Part shown: piece after piece, positions 40,479 through 48,178 of the stretch
How positions within the stretch are numbered: the stretch's first letter is position 1
Layout: every line of letters starts with the position of its first letter
Assembly: GCA_021414005.1 (NCBI GenBank)
Contig: JAIOPH010000025.1
Coordinates: forward strand, 1 to 54,858
DNA from: Chthoniobacter sp.
GTDB lineage: Bacteria > Verrucomicrobiota > Verrucomicrobiia > Chthoniobacterales > Chthoniobacteraceae
Direction: 5' to 3'
Length of the DNA stretch: 54,858 nt
Program-made: the position numbers and the translations under genes
Notes under the pieces: generated by a model
The model's database searches: none
What the model saw: the letters and a program-made list of their open reading frames with translations, nothing else
What the model was told of the DNA's origin: nothing

Positions 40479-41216
40479 CTCAGCCTAGGCGTCAATATCG
40501 ACCACATCGCCACCCTCCGGCAGGCGCGCTACGCGGCTTCGCCCGAGGCGTACAATGTCGAGCCGGACCTGCTGGCCGCTGCCGCCGCCAGCGAGCGCGC
40601 GGGCGCGAGCGGCATCACCATCCACCTCCGTGCGGACCGCCGGCACATTCAGGATCGCGATGTTTTTCGCCTGCGCGAAAGCATCACCACGAAGCTCAAT
40701 CTCGAAATGGGCAACACCGCCGAGATCCTCGATATCGCCCTGCGCGTGCGGCCGGAGGAAGTCTGCCTCGTTCCCGAGAACCGCGCTGAGATCACCACCG
40801 AGGGCGGGCTCGACGCCGCTGGGCAGATGCGCGCGCTCGCGCCCACCGTCGAACGGCTGCACGCCGTCGGCATCCGCGTCAGCCTTTTCATTGAACCCGA
40901 TGCGCGGCAAATCGAAGCCGCCCGCCAGCTCGGCGTCGCCATGGTCGAACTGCACACCGGCGCTTTCGCCAACGCCACCGGTGCCGCGCAGACCGACGAA
41001 CTCCGCCGTCTCCACCACGCCGCCGAACACGCCCACCGTTTTGGTCTCCAGGTGAACGCCGGCCACGGCATCAACTACACGAACATCCGCAAGATTCGCA
41101 CGCTCCCGCACCTCGCCGAACTGAACATCGGCCATTCCATCATCGCGCGCGCCCTCGCCGTCGGGCTCGAAAGCGCCGTGGCGGAAATGCTCGCCGGGAT
41201 GAAAGGGGACGCGTGA
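40476..41216 (+). CDS. pdxJ: Pyridoxine 5'-phosphate synthase
   Basis: A 246-residue (beta/alpha)8 enzyme that condenses 3-amino-2-oxopropyl phosphate with deoxyxylulose phosphate to make pyridoxine phosphate. Signature blocks are LGVNIDHIATLRQAR (residues 4-18), GITIHLRADRRHIQDRD, NLEMGNTAEILDIA, and VELHTGAFAN near 156-165. LQVNAGHGINYTNI follows near 192. The ATG is formed by a heptamer repeat unit and lacks a Shine-Dalgarno. The stop overlaps the acpS start, a pairing common in proteobacteria and others. Confidence 0.97.
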   Translation: MLSLGVNIDHIATLRQARYAASPEAYNVEPDLLAAAAASERAGASGITIHLRADRRHIQDRDVFRLRESITTKLNLEMGNTAEILDIALRVRPEEVCLVPENRAEITTEGGLDAAGQMRALAPTVERLHAVGIRVSLFIEPDARQIEAARQLGVAMVELHTGAFANATGAAQTDELRRLHHAAEHAHRFGLQVNAGHGINYTNIRKIRTLPHLAELNIGHSIIARALAVGLESAVAEMLAGMKGDA

Positions 41217-41599
41217 TCGTCGTCGGCCTCGGCGTGGACATCGTGGAAACGTCGCGCCTCGCCGCCTCCGTCCTCCGCTACGGCGAGGCCTTTCTCGACC
41301 GTGTTTTTTTAGAAAGCGAACGCTCCTACTGCGACGCCATCGCCGTCCCCGAGCGTTGTTACGCCGCCCGCTTTGCCGCGAAGGAAGCCGTCGCCAAAGC
41401 GCTCGGCACCGGCATTGGCGCCGAGCTGGGCTGGCGCGACATCGAGATCCTTCGGCTGACCAGCGGCGCGCCCGCCATCCAGCTCCACGGCACCGGTGCC
41501 GAGACGGCGACCCGGCTCGGCGTCCGCGCCTGGCGCATCAGCCTTTCGCACTCGGACCACTACGCGGTCGCCAGCGTCATCGCGCTGGGCGGCGCGTAG
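41213..41599 (+). CDS. acpS: Holo-[acyl-carrier-protein] synthase
   Basis: A 128-residue phosphopantetheinyl transferase that activates acyl carrier protein. VGLGVDIVETSRLA (residues 3-16) with the metal-binding Asp, and AARFAAKEAVAKALGTGIG (about 51-69) with the catalytic Glu/Lys, are family signatures. SLSHSDHYAVA lies near the end. The start is GTG 41213, overlapping pdxJ by four bases (GTGA). The gene converges on the ammonium transporter, six bases apart. Confidence 0.95.
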   Translation: MIVVGLGVDIVETSRLAASVLRYGEAFLDRVFLESERSYCDAIAVPERCYAARFAAKEAVAKALGTGIGAELGWRDIEILRLTSGAPAIQLHGTGAETATRLGVRAWRISLSHSDHYAVASVIALGGA

Positions 41600-41605
41600 C
41601 CCCCG

Positions 41606-42982
41606 CTACTCGTTGTAGGCGCTTTCGCCGTGCTCGCTCACGTCCAGGCCGGCGTGCTCGGACTCGGCATCCACGCGCAGGCCCACGATCGCGGCGATGA
41701 TTTTCAGCAGCACGAAGGTCGCGAGACCCGCGAACACCGCCGTGAAAACCACCGCGATGAGTTGGTTTATGAACTGCCCCGCGCCGCCGGCCAGCGAGAC
41801 GGTCGCGCCGGATTTTTGGAAAGTCGTCGCGATCGCCGGATTCACCTCCGCGCTCGCCAGTAGGCCGACCAGCAGCATCCCCACCACGCTCCCACAGCAG
41901 TGGACGCCGAAGACATCCAGCGAGTCGTCGTAGCCGAGCTTCGCCTTCAGCTTCGTCACGCACAGGAAGCACACCGTCCCGCCCGCCAGCCCGATGCACA
42001 CCGCCGCTGGAATAGTCACGAAACCCGACGCCGGCGTAATCGTCGCCAACCCCGCGACCATGCCCGACGCGGCGCCGAGCACGCTCGGGCGTCCCTTTTC
42101 CCACCACTCGATGAAAGCCCACGCCAGCCCGCCGGCCGCGCCCGCGAAATGCGTCGCTGCGAACGCGCTCGTTGCCAGCGTGCCGCCGTTGAGAGCGCTG
42201 CCTGCGTTGAAGCCGAACCAGCCCACCCACAGCAATCCCGTGCCGATCAGACTCAGCACGACATTGTGCGGCAGCATCGGTTCGCGGGGAAAACCGCGGC
42301 GTTTCCCGAGCACCAGCGCGCAGACCAGCGCCGAGACGCCCGAACTGATATGCACCACCGTGCCGCCCGCGAAATCCAGCACCGGAAGATGCCCGCCGAG
42401 CGCCCAGTTGAAGTAACCGCCCTTGCCCCAGACCATGTGGGCCAGTGGGAAATAAACCAGCGTGGTCCAGCCCAGCATCAGCAGCACGTAGGCGCTGAAT
42501 TTCATCCGCTCCGCGAATGCCCCGGTGATCAGCCCCGGCGTGATGATGGCAAACATCATCTGATAGATCATGAAGGTCTGGTGGGGGATCGTCGGCGCGT
42601 AATCCGCGTTGGGCACGCCGCCCACGCTTTTCAGGAAAAGGTATTGCAGCGGATTGCCGACCCAGGCGTTGCCCTCGCCAAAGGCCATCCCGTAGCCAAA
42701 GACGAACCACAACATGCTGACCAGCGACATCAGGAAAAAGCTCTGCATCATCGTGCCCAGTACGTTTTTTGTCCGGACCAGCCCGCCGTAAAACAGCGCC
42801 AGCCCCGGCCCGGTCATCATCAGCACCAGCGCCGCGCTGACGAGCATCCAGACGTTGTCGGCGGTGTCGATCTTCGGCGCGGCGGCGCTGGTCGCCTCCT
42901 GCGCGCGGGCGGAGAAGGTGACGAGCGAAAGCAGCACGCCGGACCAGCCGGCGCGCCGCGCGAGGCGGAACGTGGAATTCAT
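41606..42982 (-). CDS. amt: Ammonium transporter
   Basis: A 458-residue AmtB/Rh-family channel. A signal-like segment (residues 1-28) precedes eleven helices. Motifs: MTGPGLALFYGGLVRTKNVLGTMMQ, FVFGYGMAFGEG, DFAGGTVVHISSGVSAL with the pore His, FGFNAGSALNGG, and DVFGVHCCGSVVGMLLVG with the second pore His. The C-terminus LDVSEHGESAYNE is the cytoplasmic tail that PII proteins contact in this family. No glnK lies beside it, which departs from the common glnK-amtB pair. An extended upstream frame is not protein-like, so ATG 42982 is used. Confidence 0.95.
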   Translation of the reverse strand: MNSTFRLARRAGWSGVLLSLVTFSARAQEATSAAAPKIDTADNVWMLVSAALVLMMTGPGLALFYGGLVRTKNVLGTMMQSFFLMSLVSMLWFVFGYGMAFGEGNAWVGNPLQYLFLKSVGGVPNADYAPTIPHQTFMIYQMMFAIITPGLITGAFAERMKFSAYVLLMLGWTTLVYFPLAHMVWGKGGYFNWALGGHLPVLDFAGGTVVHISSGVSALVCALVLGKRRGFPREPMLPHNVVLSLIGTGLLWVGWFGFNAGSALNGGTLATSAFAATHFAGAAGGLAWAFIEWWEKGRPSVLGAASGMVAGLATITPASGFVTIPAAVCIGLAGGTVCFLCVTKLKAKLGYDDSLDVFGVHCCGSVVGMLLVGLLASAEVNPAIATTFQKSGATVSLAGGAGQFINQLIAVVFTAVFAGLATFVLLKIIAAIVGLRVDAESEHAGLDVSEHGESAYNE

Positions 42983-43140
42983 AGACAGGGTAGGGGTTGA
43001 AGGGAGCCCGCCGGGGAGACGAGCGCGGGGAGTAAATCCACCCGTCCATCGCGAGCAAAGCGGGAAATGCAGGAACCGCCGGGAGCCTTCGCGCTTGCCC
43101 GCCGGGCTCCGGCTGGCGAGAAAAGAAAACGGCACCACCG

Positions 43141-43773
43141 ATGATCCCGATCCCTCCCAGAAAGCGCGGCCCGAACCAAAGCCTTCCAAGCTCCGGCGAA
43201 CGGCAGCGCGGGAGGGTGGCGAAGTGGGACGACGACAAAGGCTTTGGCTTCATCGAGCCGGAGCAGCTCGGGCCGGATGTCTTTCTGCACATCAAGGCGC
43301 TGGCCGACCGCGCCCGGCGTCCGGCAGTCGGCGCGGCGGTCTCTTTCCGCACGACCTCGGACGAAAAAGGTCGCCTTCGAGCAGTCGAGGCGCGGCTGGA
43401 AAGCGGCGGGCGTCCGGCGCGCGCGCTGCTGTGGTGCGGGGCGGTGGTGGCGGCGTTCCTCGGCATGCTCGCACTGGCGGTGGCGCTTGGGGCGCTGTCG
43501 CTCTGGGTGCCGGTGACCTACCTCGTGATGAGCAGCCTCACTTTTGCCGCCTATGCGTCGGACAAACTCCACGCCGAGCGCGGTGCCCGTCGCACGCCGG
43601 AAGGCACGCTGCATCTGCTGGAGCTGCTCGGCGGCTGGCCCGGCGCGCTGCTTGCGCAGGAGGTGCTCCGGCACAAAACGAGCAAGACTTCCTACCAGCT
43701 CGTCTTCTGGCTGGTGACGGTGGCGCACCTCGGCTTCTGGGCGTGGCTGGCGCTCGGGCGGCCGGGCTGGTGA
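43141..43773 (+). CDS. Cold-shock domain / DUF1294 fusion membrane protein
   Basis: A 210-residue protein. After a basic start, a cold-shock OB domain (about 22-88) has RGRVAKWDDDKGFGFIEPE (RNP1-like KGFGFI) and PDVFLHIKAL (RNP2-like). Residues about 95-205 are DUF1294, a membrane domain with SLTFAAYASDKLHAERGARRTPEGTLHLLELLGGWPGALLAQ split around DKxxA and GGWPGA. This fusion is widespread; it presumably links RNA binding to the membrane but has no proven role. It is divergent from the ammonium transporter. Confidence 0.92.
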   Translation: MIPIPPRKRGPNQSLPSSGERQRGRVAKWDDDKGFGFIEPEQLGPDVFLHIKALADRARRPAVGAAVSFRTTSDEKGRLRAVEARLESGGRPARALLWCGAVVAAFLGMLALAVALGALSLWVPVTYLVMSSLTFAAYASDKLHAERGARRTPEGTLHLLELLGGWPGALLAQEVLRHKTSKTSYQLVFWLVTVAHLGFWAWLALGRPGW

Positions 43774-43820
43774 AAAGGCCGTTGCTTCCCACGCTGGCCC
43801 GCGGCGAGAGTGGCGGCCAC

Positions 43821-44099
43821 ATGTCCCAGCCCCTGACCAATGCCGAGAAGCGCGACCTCAAAGCCCGCGCGCAACGGCTCGAACCTATCGCGAAGCTCGG
43901 CCACGGCGGGATGAGCGACGCCTTTCTCAAAAGCCTCGACGCGGCGCTCACGGCGCACGGGTTGGTGAAGATGAAGTTCACCGATTTCAAGGAGGAGCGA
44001 AAAACTCTCGCGCCCGCGATTGCGGAAAAGACCGGCAGCACGCTGGTCATGCAGGTGGGGAATGTGGCGGTGTTCTTCCGCGCGCGACCGGCGGAGTAA
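43821..44099 (+). CDS. yhbY: YhbY/CRM-domain RNA-binding protein
   Basis: A 92-residue single CRM-domain protein. The blocks LTNAEKRDLKARAQRLEPIAKLGHGGMSDAFLKSLDAAL and HGLVKMKFTDF match YhbY, with the GxxG loop GHGG near residues 28-31. YhbY proteins associate with pre-50S ribosomal particles. The gene follows the cold-shock/DUF1294 gene by 47 bases on the same strand, so both may be one RNA-related transcript. It converges on the DRTGG protein. Confidence 0.92.
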   Translation: MSQPLTNAEKRDLKARAQRLEPIAKLGHGGMSDAFLKSLDAALTAHGLVKMKFTDFKEERKTLAPAIAEKTGSTLVMQVGNVAVFFRARPAE

Positions 44100-44126
44100 A
44101 GGAGCGGCGCGCTCCCTTACTCTCGC

Positions 44127-45227
44127 TCACAGCTTGCCGAGCAGGCGGTCCACTTCCACGTAGCGCTCCACGAGCGCCTGGATTTTCTCTATCTTCTCCA
44201 CGTCGCCCGGCTGCGTTTTTACCGTCATCGAGTGAATGCCGCTGGCCACGGCGTAACTGTCGAACGGCGTGGCAATGACCGGGATTTCGGAGTTTTTGAG
44301 CTGCTCGAGCACGACCGCGCCGGGCTGGAGATCGTTGCAGAGGACGAGGCCTGCGAGGCTGGGGCCGTCGTGCTCGCTATGGGTGTTGGCGGCGAGCGCG
44401 GCGAGGATCACGTCTTCGCGGTCGCCGGGCGTGATGATGAGTGTGCCGGGTTTGAAATACTGGACGGCGTGCTCGGAATTCATGGCGCCGATGATGACCT
44501 TCTGCACGCGGCGGCGCGAACGGTTGCCGGCATTGAGAAAAGCGCCGCGAACGGTTTTGGCGATCTGCCCGAGCGTGGGATTCCGCAGGATTGGCTCCTC
44601 GGGAATCGCGCCCAGCAGGTCGATGCCGAGCCGTGCGAAGCCGCGCTGCGCGAAGTCGCGGATGTAATCGAATTTGTCCGGCAGAATCTTGTTCAGAATC
44701 ACGCCGACGAGTTCCACGCCCTCGCGGTCGAAGAGCGCCTTGTTCAGCGCCACCTCGTCGATGGGCCGGCCGATGCCGCCGCCCGTGATGAGGATGGCCT
44801 TGCTCCCGAGAAGGTGGGCAACGCGGGCGTTCGAGAGGTCGAAAACCGAGCCGACACCCGCGTGGCCGGTGCCCTCGGCGATGACGAAATCCTTTTCCCA
44901 CGCCGCGCGGTCGAAGGAATGCTGGATGCGGCGGACGAGAAATTCGTTGTTTGAATTCTCGATGTAGCGCCGCGTGAAATCCGGCTCGACGGCGATCGGG
45001 CTCATCGCTTCGAGCGGGGTCTTCACGCCGAAGGTCTGGTCCATGAGCACCGAGTCTTCGTCGATGCGCTGGCCTTCGATTTCCACGAAGCGCTGCCCGA
45101 CCGGCTTGATGAAACCGATGCGGCCGCGCCGCTTTTGCAGCGCCGCGAAAAGTCCGAGCGCCGTGGTGGTCTTGCCGTCGTTCTGCTGCGTAGCGGCGAC
45201 GAAGAGGCGCGGTGTGACGGTGTTCAT
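44127..45227 (-). CDS. BioD-like P-loop plus DRTGG-domain protein (separate Pta N-terminal part)
   Basis: A 366-residue protein equivalent to the N-terminal regulatory half of long phosphate acetyltransferases. Residues 1-210 form a dethiobiotin-synthetase-like P-loop domain (AATQQNDGKTTTALGLFAAL at about 11-30, VIAEGTGHAGVGS, AILITGGGIGRPIDE). Residues about 215-330 are the DRTGG domain (IIGAMNSEHAVQYFKPGTLIITPGDRED, SLAGLVLCNDLQP). In E. coli these are fused in front of the catalytic domain; here the catalytic domain is the preceding gene, 27 bases upstream. It probably senses metabolites such as NADH or pyruvate for Pta. Confidence 0.87.
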   Translation of the reverse strand: MNTVTPRLFVAATQQNDGKTTTALGLFAALQKRRGRIGFIKPVGQRFVEIEGQRIDEDSVLMDQTFGVKTPLEAMSPIAVEPDFTRRYIENSNNEFLVRRIQHSFDRAAWEKDFVIAEGTGHAGVGSVFDLSNARVAHLLGSKAILITGGGIGRPIDEVALNKALFDREGVELVGVILNKILPDKFDYIRDFAQRGFARLGIDLLGAIPEEPILRNPTLGQIAKTVRGAFLNAGNRSRRRVQKVIIGAMNSEHAVQYFKPGTLIITPGDREDVILAALAANTHSEHDGPSLAGLVLCNDLQPGAVVLEQLKNSEIPVIATPFDSYAVASGIHSMTVKTQPGDVEKIEKIQALVERYVEVDRLLGKL

Positions 45228-45254
45228 GAAGCGTGCGCGGCGGTGACCCGGTTC

Positions 45255-46289
45255 CTAGCTTTCCGTCGGATACAGCTTCCGAAACTCGATGGCTTGGAGG
45301 CCGATAATCGCGGCCACGCCGAGGATGTCGTCCTCGCTGGCACCGCGCGAAAGATCGGCGCACGGCTTCGTGAGCCCGAGCAGGATTTGCCCGTACGTCT
45401 CCGCGCCTGCGAGGTATTGCACGAGCTTCGCGCCGATATTGCCGCTGTTCAGGTCGGGGAAAACCATCACGTTGGCCTTGCCTGCCACGAGACTGGTCGG
45501 CGCTTTTTTTTGCGCGAGATCGGAGAGCAGCGCGGTGTCCGCCTGGAGTTCGCCGTCGATCTCCATTTCGAGACCCTGCTCCTGCGCCTTTTGCCGCGCG
45601 CGAGCGGTGGCCGCCACGACTTTTTGCGGCGAAGGCAGGTTGGCGCTGCCTTTCGTGGAAAAGCTCAGCATGGCGATGCGCGGCTTGTTGCCCGTCATCT
45701 GCCGGCAGACCGCGCCGGCCTGCACCGCGATGTCCGCGAGCTGCTCGACCGTCGGGTCGGGGATGACCGCGCAGTCGGCAAAAAACATCACGCCGCGCTC
45801 GCCGTAGCGTTTGTTGGAAAGGTCGAGCATCATGCAGGAGGAAATGCTCGTGGTCGTCGGGAGCGGCTTGATGAGCTGGATGAGCGGACGCAGCGAACTG
45901 CTGGCGGTCTCCCTCGCGCCGGTCACCAAGCCGTCCACCAGACCATACTGCGTCATCATCGCGCCGAAATAATTCGGATTCTTCAGGATCTCCGCGGCCT
46001 CTTTCGGGCCGAGGTTGACGTAGCGCTTGAGCTTTTCCAACCGCGCGACGAAGGCCGGCAACTCCGACGAAGTGGCCGGGTCCACGATGCCGATGTGATC
46101 GAGGTCGATCTGCTCATCGAGCGCCACTTTTTCGATTTCGTCCTTCTTCCCGAGCACGATCGGCGCGCCGAGCTGGAGCTTCACAAAGCGCGCGGCGGCG
46201 CGCAGCACGCGGGGCTCCGTGCCTTCGGGGAAAACGATGCGTTTGGGGTGCCGCTTCAGTTTCTGGAAGACTGTCGCGATGTATTTCAT
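45255..46289 (-). CDS. pta: Phosphate acetyltransferase (catalytic domain only)
   Basis: A 344-residue enzyme interconverting acetyl-CoA and acetyl phosphate. Signature blocks are KRIVFPEGTEPRVLRAA (18-34), DGLVTGARETASSSLRPLIQ, VMFFADCAVIPDPT, MLSFSTKGSA, DGELQADTAL, and NVMVFPDLNSGNIGAKLVQYL. Length equals the short Pta form. ATG 46289 is chosen because the sequence further upstream is low-complexity. The regulatory P-loop/DRTGG part is the next gene. No acetate kinase gene is in the window. Confidence 0.95.
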   Translation of the reverse strand: MKYIATVFQKLKRHPKRIVFPEGTEPRVLRAAARFVKLQLGAPIVLGKKDEIEKVALDEQIDLDHIGIVDPATSSELPAFVARLEKLKRYVNLGPKEAAEILKNPNYFGAMMTQYGLVDGLVTGARETASSSLRPLIQLIKPLPTTTSISSCMMLDLSNKRYGERGVMFFADCAVIPDPTVEQLADIAVQAGAVCRQMTGNKPRIAMLSFSTKGSANLPSPQKVVAATARARQKAQEQGLEMEIDGELQADTALLSDLAQKKAPTSLVAGKANVMVFPDLNSGNIGAKLVQYLAGAETYGQILLGLTKPCADLSRGASEDDILGVAAIIGLQAIEFRKLYPTES

Positions 46290-46407
46290 GGGGCGGCAAA
46301 ACTGCCGATGCGTGCCGGGCGCGGCAAGCGGAGACTTCGTGGCCAAACGCAGTCCGTGCTTTCCCATTGCGCGTATCTGGCAAAAATTCCGTCGCCCCGT
46401 TTTTCCG

Positions 46408-47211
46408 ATGTTCACCGCGCTCGCCGACTACCACGTTCACACGCCGCTCTGTCACCACGCGACCGGCTGGCCGACCGAGTTTGCGCGCCGCGCCGTGGAG
46501 CTGGGCCTCGGCGAGTTGGGGTTCGCCGACCACAATCCCATGCCCGCGCCTTTCGACGACTGGCGGATGCTGCGCGAGGATTTGCCGCACTATTTCGAGG
46601 AGGTGGAAAAGGCGCGCGCGCAGTTCCCGCAACTCACCATCCGGCTGGGGCTGGAGTGCGATTTTCTCGACGGCCGCGAAGGGTGGATCGAGGAACTGCG
46701 CGGGCTGGGGGAGTGGGACTATTTCATCGGCAGCGTCCACTATTTGCCCGACGGCGCGGAGGTGGATAACCCGAAATATGTGAGCCGCTACCGCGATGGC
46801 GACGTGGATGAAATTTGGACCACCTACTGGCAGACTTACGGGCGCGCGGTGCGCAGCGGGTTGTTCGATTTCATGGCGCATCCTGATCTGCCGAAAAAAT
46901 TCGGCTACCGCCCCGAGGGCGATCTCCGCCGTTTCTACGAACCCGCCGTCGCCGCGCTCGCGGAAACGGGCACGCCTTTCGAGATCAACACCGCCGGGTG
47001 GCGCAAAGACTGCCAGGAGCAATACCCCGCGCGCGATTTCCTCGCGCTCGCGCTCGCCGCGCAGGTGCCGTTGCTCATCAATTCCGACGCCCACGCCGTT
47101 GCGGAACTCGCCGCCGGTTTTTCCGCAGCCGTGGATCTGGCCAAAGGCGTAGGCTACACGAAGACCGCGCGCTTTCACCGGCGGCAGCTCTCCTACGTGC
47201 CGCTGCCATGA
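46408..47211 (+). CDS. PHP-domain histidinol-phosphatase-like phosphoesterase
   Basis: A 267-residue PHP hydrolase. Metal-binding motifs: DYHVHT (His9, His11) and CHHATG at the start, GFADHNP near 38-44, LGLECDF near 77-83, GSVHYLP near 107-113, MAHPDLPK near 157-164, and NSDAH near 225-229. This is the HisK/HisJ pattern for histidinol phosphate hydrolysis in histidine synthesis, although other phosphate esters are possible. It is divergent from pta. ATG 46408 begins right at the domain. Confidence 0.9.
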   Translation: MFTALADYHVHTPLCHHATGWPTEFARRAVELGLGELGFADHNPMPAPFDDWRMLREDLPHYFEEVEKARAQFPQLTIRLGLECDFLDGREGWIEELRGLGEWDYFIGSVHYLPDGAEVDNPKYVSRYRDGDVDEIWTTYWQTYGRAVRSGLFDFMAHPDLPKKFGYRPEGDLRRFYEPAVAALAETGTPFEINTAGWRKDCQEQYPARDFLALALAAQVPLLINSDAHAVAELAAGFSAAVDLAKGVGYTKTARFHRRQLSYVPLP

Positions 47212-47235
47212 AACCGCGCGTCATCAGCGTGGGCT

Positions 47236-47295
47236 CGCACAAAGGCACAAAGTCACCAAGGGGAGCAGCCCTTTACGCCTTGGTGCCTATGTGCG
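47236..47295. repeat. Octanucleotide inverted repeat upstream of folP
   Basis: CACAAAGG-CACAAAGT-CACCAAGG on the left and CCTTGGTG-CCTATGTG on the right have 8-nt periodicity. CACCAAGG (47254-47261) is the exact reverse complement of CCTTGGTG (47278-47285). The outer CGCACAAAGGCAC and GTGCCTATGTGCG pair with two mismatches. The architecture matches the heptamer elements elsewhere, with an 8-nt unit. Confidence 0.65.
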
Positions 47296-47320
47296 AACCC
47301 TCCTCCGCGTGGGCGGACAA

Positions 47321-48178
47321 ATGAGACTCACCGCCCGCGGAGTGACGTTGGAATGGCCGCGCCCGCCGCTCATCATGGGCATCGTTAATTTGTCCGCGGA
47401 CTCCTTCTCGGGCGACGGCCTCGCCGACGTGGATGCCGCGCTGGAAAAAGCCCGCGCCCTGCTCGCGGACGGCGCGGACATCATCGATGTGGGTGCCGAG
47501 AGCGCCCGCACCAACCGGCAGCCCATCACCGAGGACGAAGAAGCCGCGCAGCTCACCCGCTTCATCACGCGCTGGAACGCGGATTTTCGTCATTCGTCAT
47601 CCGTCACTCGTCCTTCCCCCCTCCTTTCGATCAACACCTGGCGCCCCGCCGTCGCCCGCGCCGCGCTCGCCGCGGGCGGCCACATTCTCAATGACATCGG
47701 CGCGCTGCCCACCGACGAAAACGCGCGCATTTGCGCCGAGACCGGCGCGGCCCTGCTCATCATGCACAGCGTCGGCGTGCCGAAGGTCGCCCATACGCAC
47801 ATCGGCTACGACGACATCATGGCGCGCCTCGACGTCTTCTTTGCCGAAAAAATCGCCCTCGCCGAACGCGCCGGCGTTCCGCGCGACAGTCTCATCCTCG
47901 ATCCTGGCATCGACTTCGCCAAACAGCGCGCCGACAACCTCCGCATCTACCGCGAACTCGACCGCCTCGCGCGGTTCGACCGCCCCATCCTTCTACCCGT
48001 CTCGCGCAAAACCGTCATCGGCGAAGTCCTCGATCTCCCCACGCCCGCCGACCGCGACGCGGGCACCGTGGCCTGCATCGTCCAGGGCATGCTCCGCAGC
48101 GCCGCGATTTTCCGCGTTCACAACGTCCGCGCCGCCGCCCAGGCCGTCCGCATCATCAGCGCCGTGGAAAACCCGTGA
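47321..48178 (+). CDS. folP: Dihydropteroate synthase family protein
   Basis: A 285-residue TIM-barrel protein of the dihydropteroate synthase family, which joins p-aminobenzoate to the pterin in folate synthesis. Clear blocks: MGIVNLSADSFSGDG (19-33), ADIIDVGAESART, HILNDIGAL, LILDPGIDFAKQ, VSRKTVIGE and IFRVHNVRAA. Departures from the canonical pattern: ESTRPG reads ESARTNRQ, and the usual Asp of the VDT motif is Asn105 (SINTWRP). A heptamer repeat codes for an extra RHSSSVTRPSP segment (90-100). I prefer ATG 47321 over GTG 47291, which lies in the octamer repeat. The stop overlaps the next start (GTGA). Confidence 0.85.
   Translation: MRLTARGVTLEWPRPPLIMGIVNLSADSFSGDGLADVDAALEKARALLADGADIIDVGAESARTNRQPITEDEEAAQLTRFITRWNADFRHSSSVTRPSPLLSINTWRPAVARAALAAGGHILNDIGALPTDENARICAETGAALLIMHSVGVPKVAHTHIGYDDIMARLDVFFAEKIALAERAGVPRDSLILDPGIDFAKQRADNLRIYRELDRLARFDRPILLPVSRKTVIGEVLDLPTPADRDAGTVACIVQGMLRSAAIFRVHNVRAAAQAVRIISAVENP
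47583..47617. repeat. Heptamer array inside folP
   Basis: TCATTCG-TCATCCG-TCACTCG-TCCTTCC forms four 7-nt units within codons 90-99 of folP. The unit is the same as in the ubiD-like gene and, reversed, at 5583. Only one arm is visible. The reading frame is intact. Confidence 0.7.
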
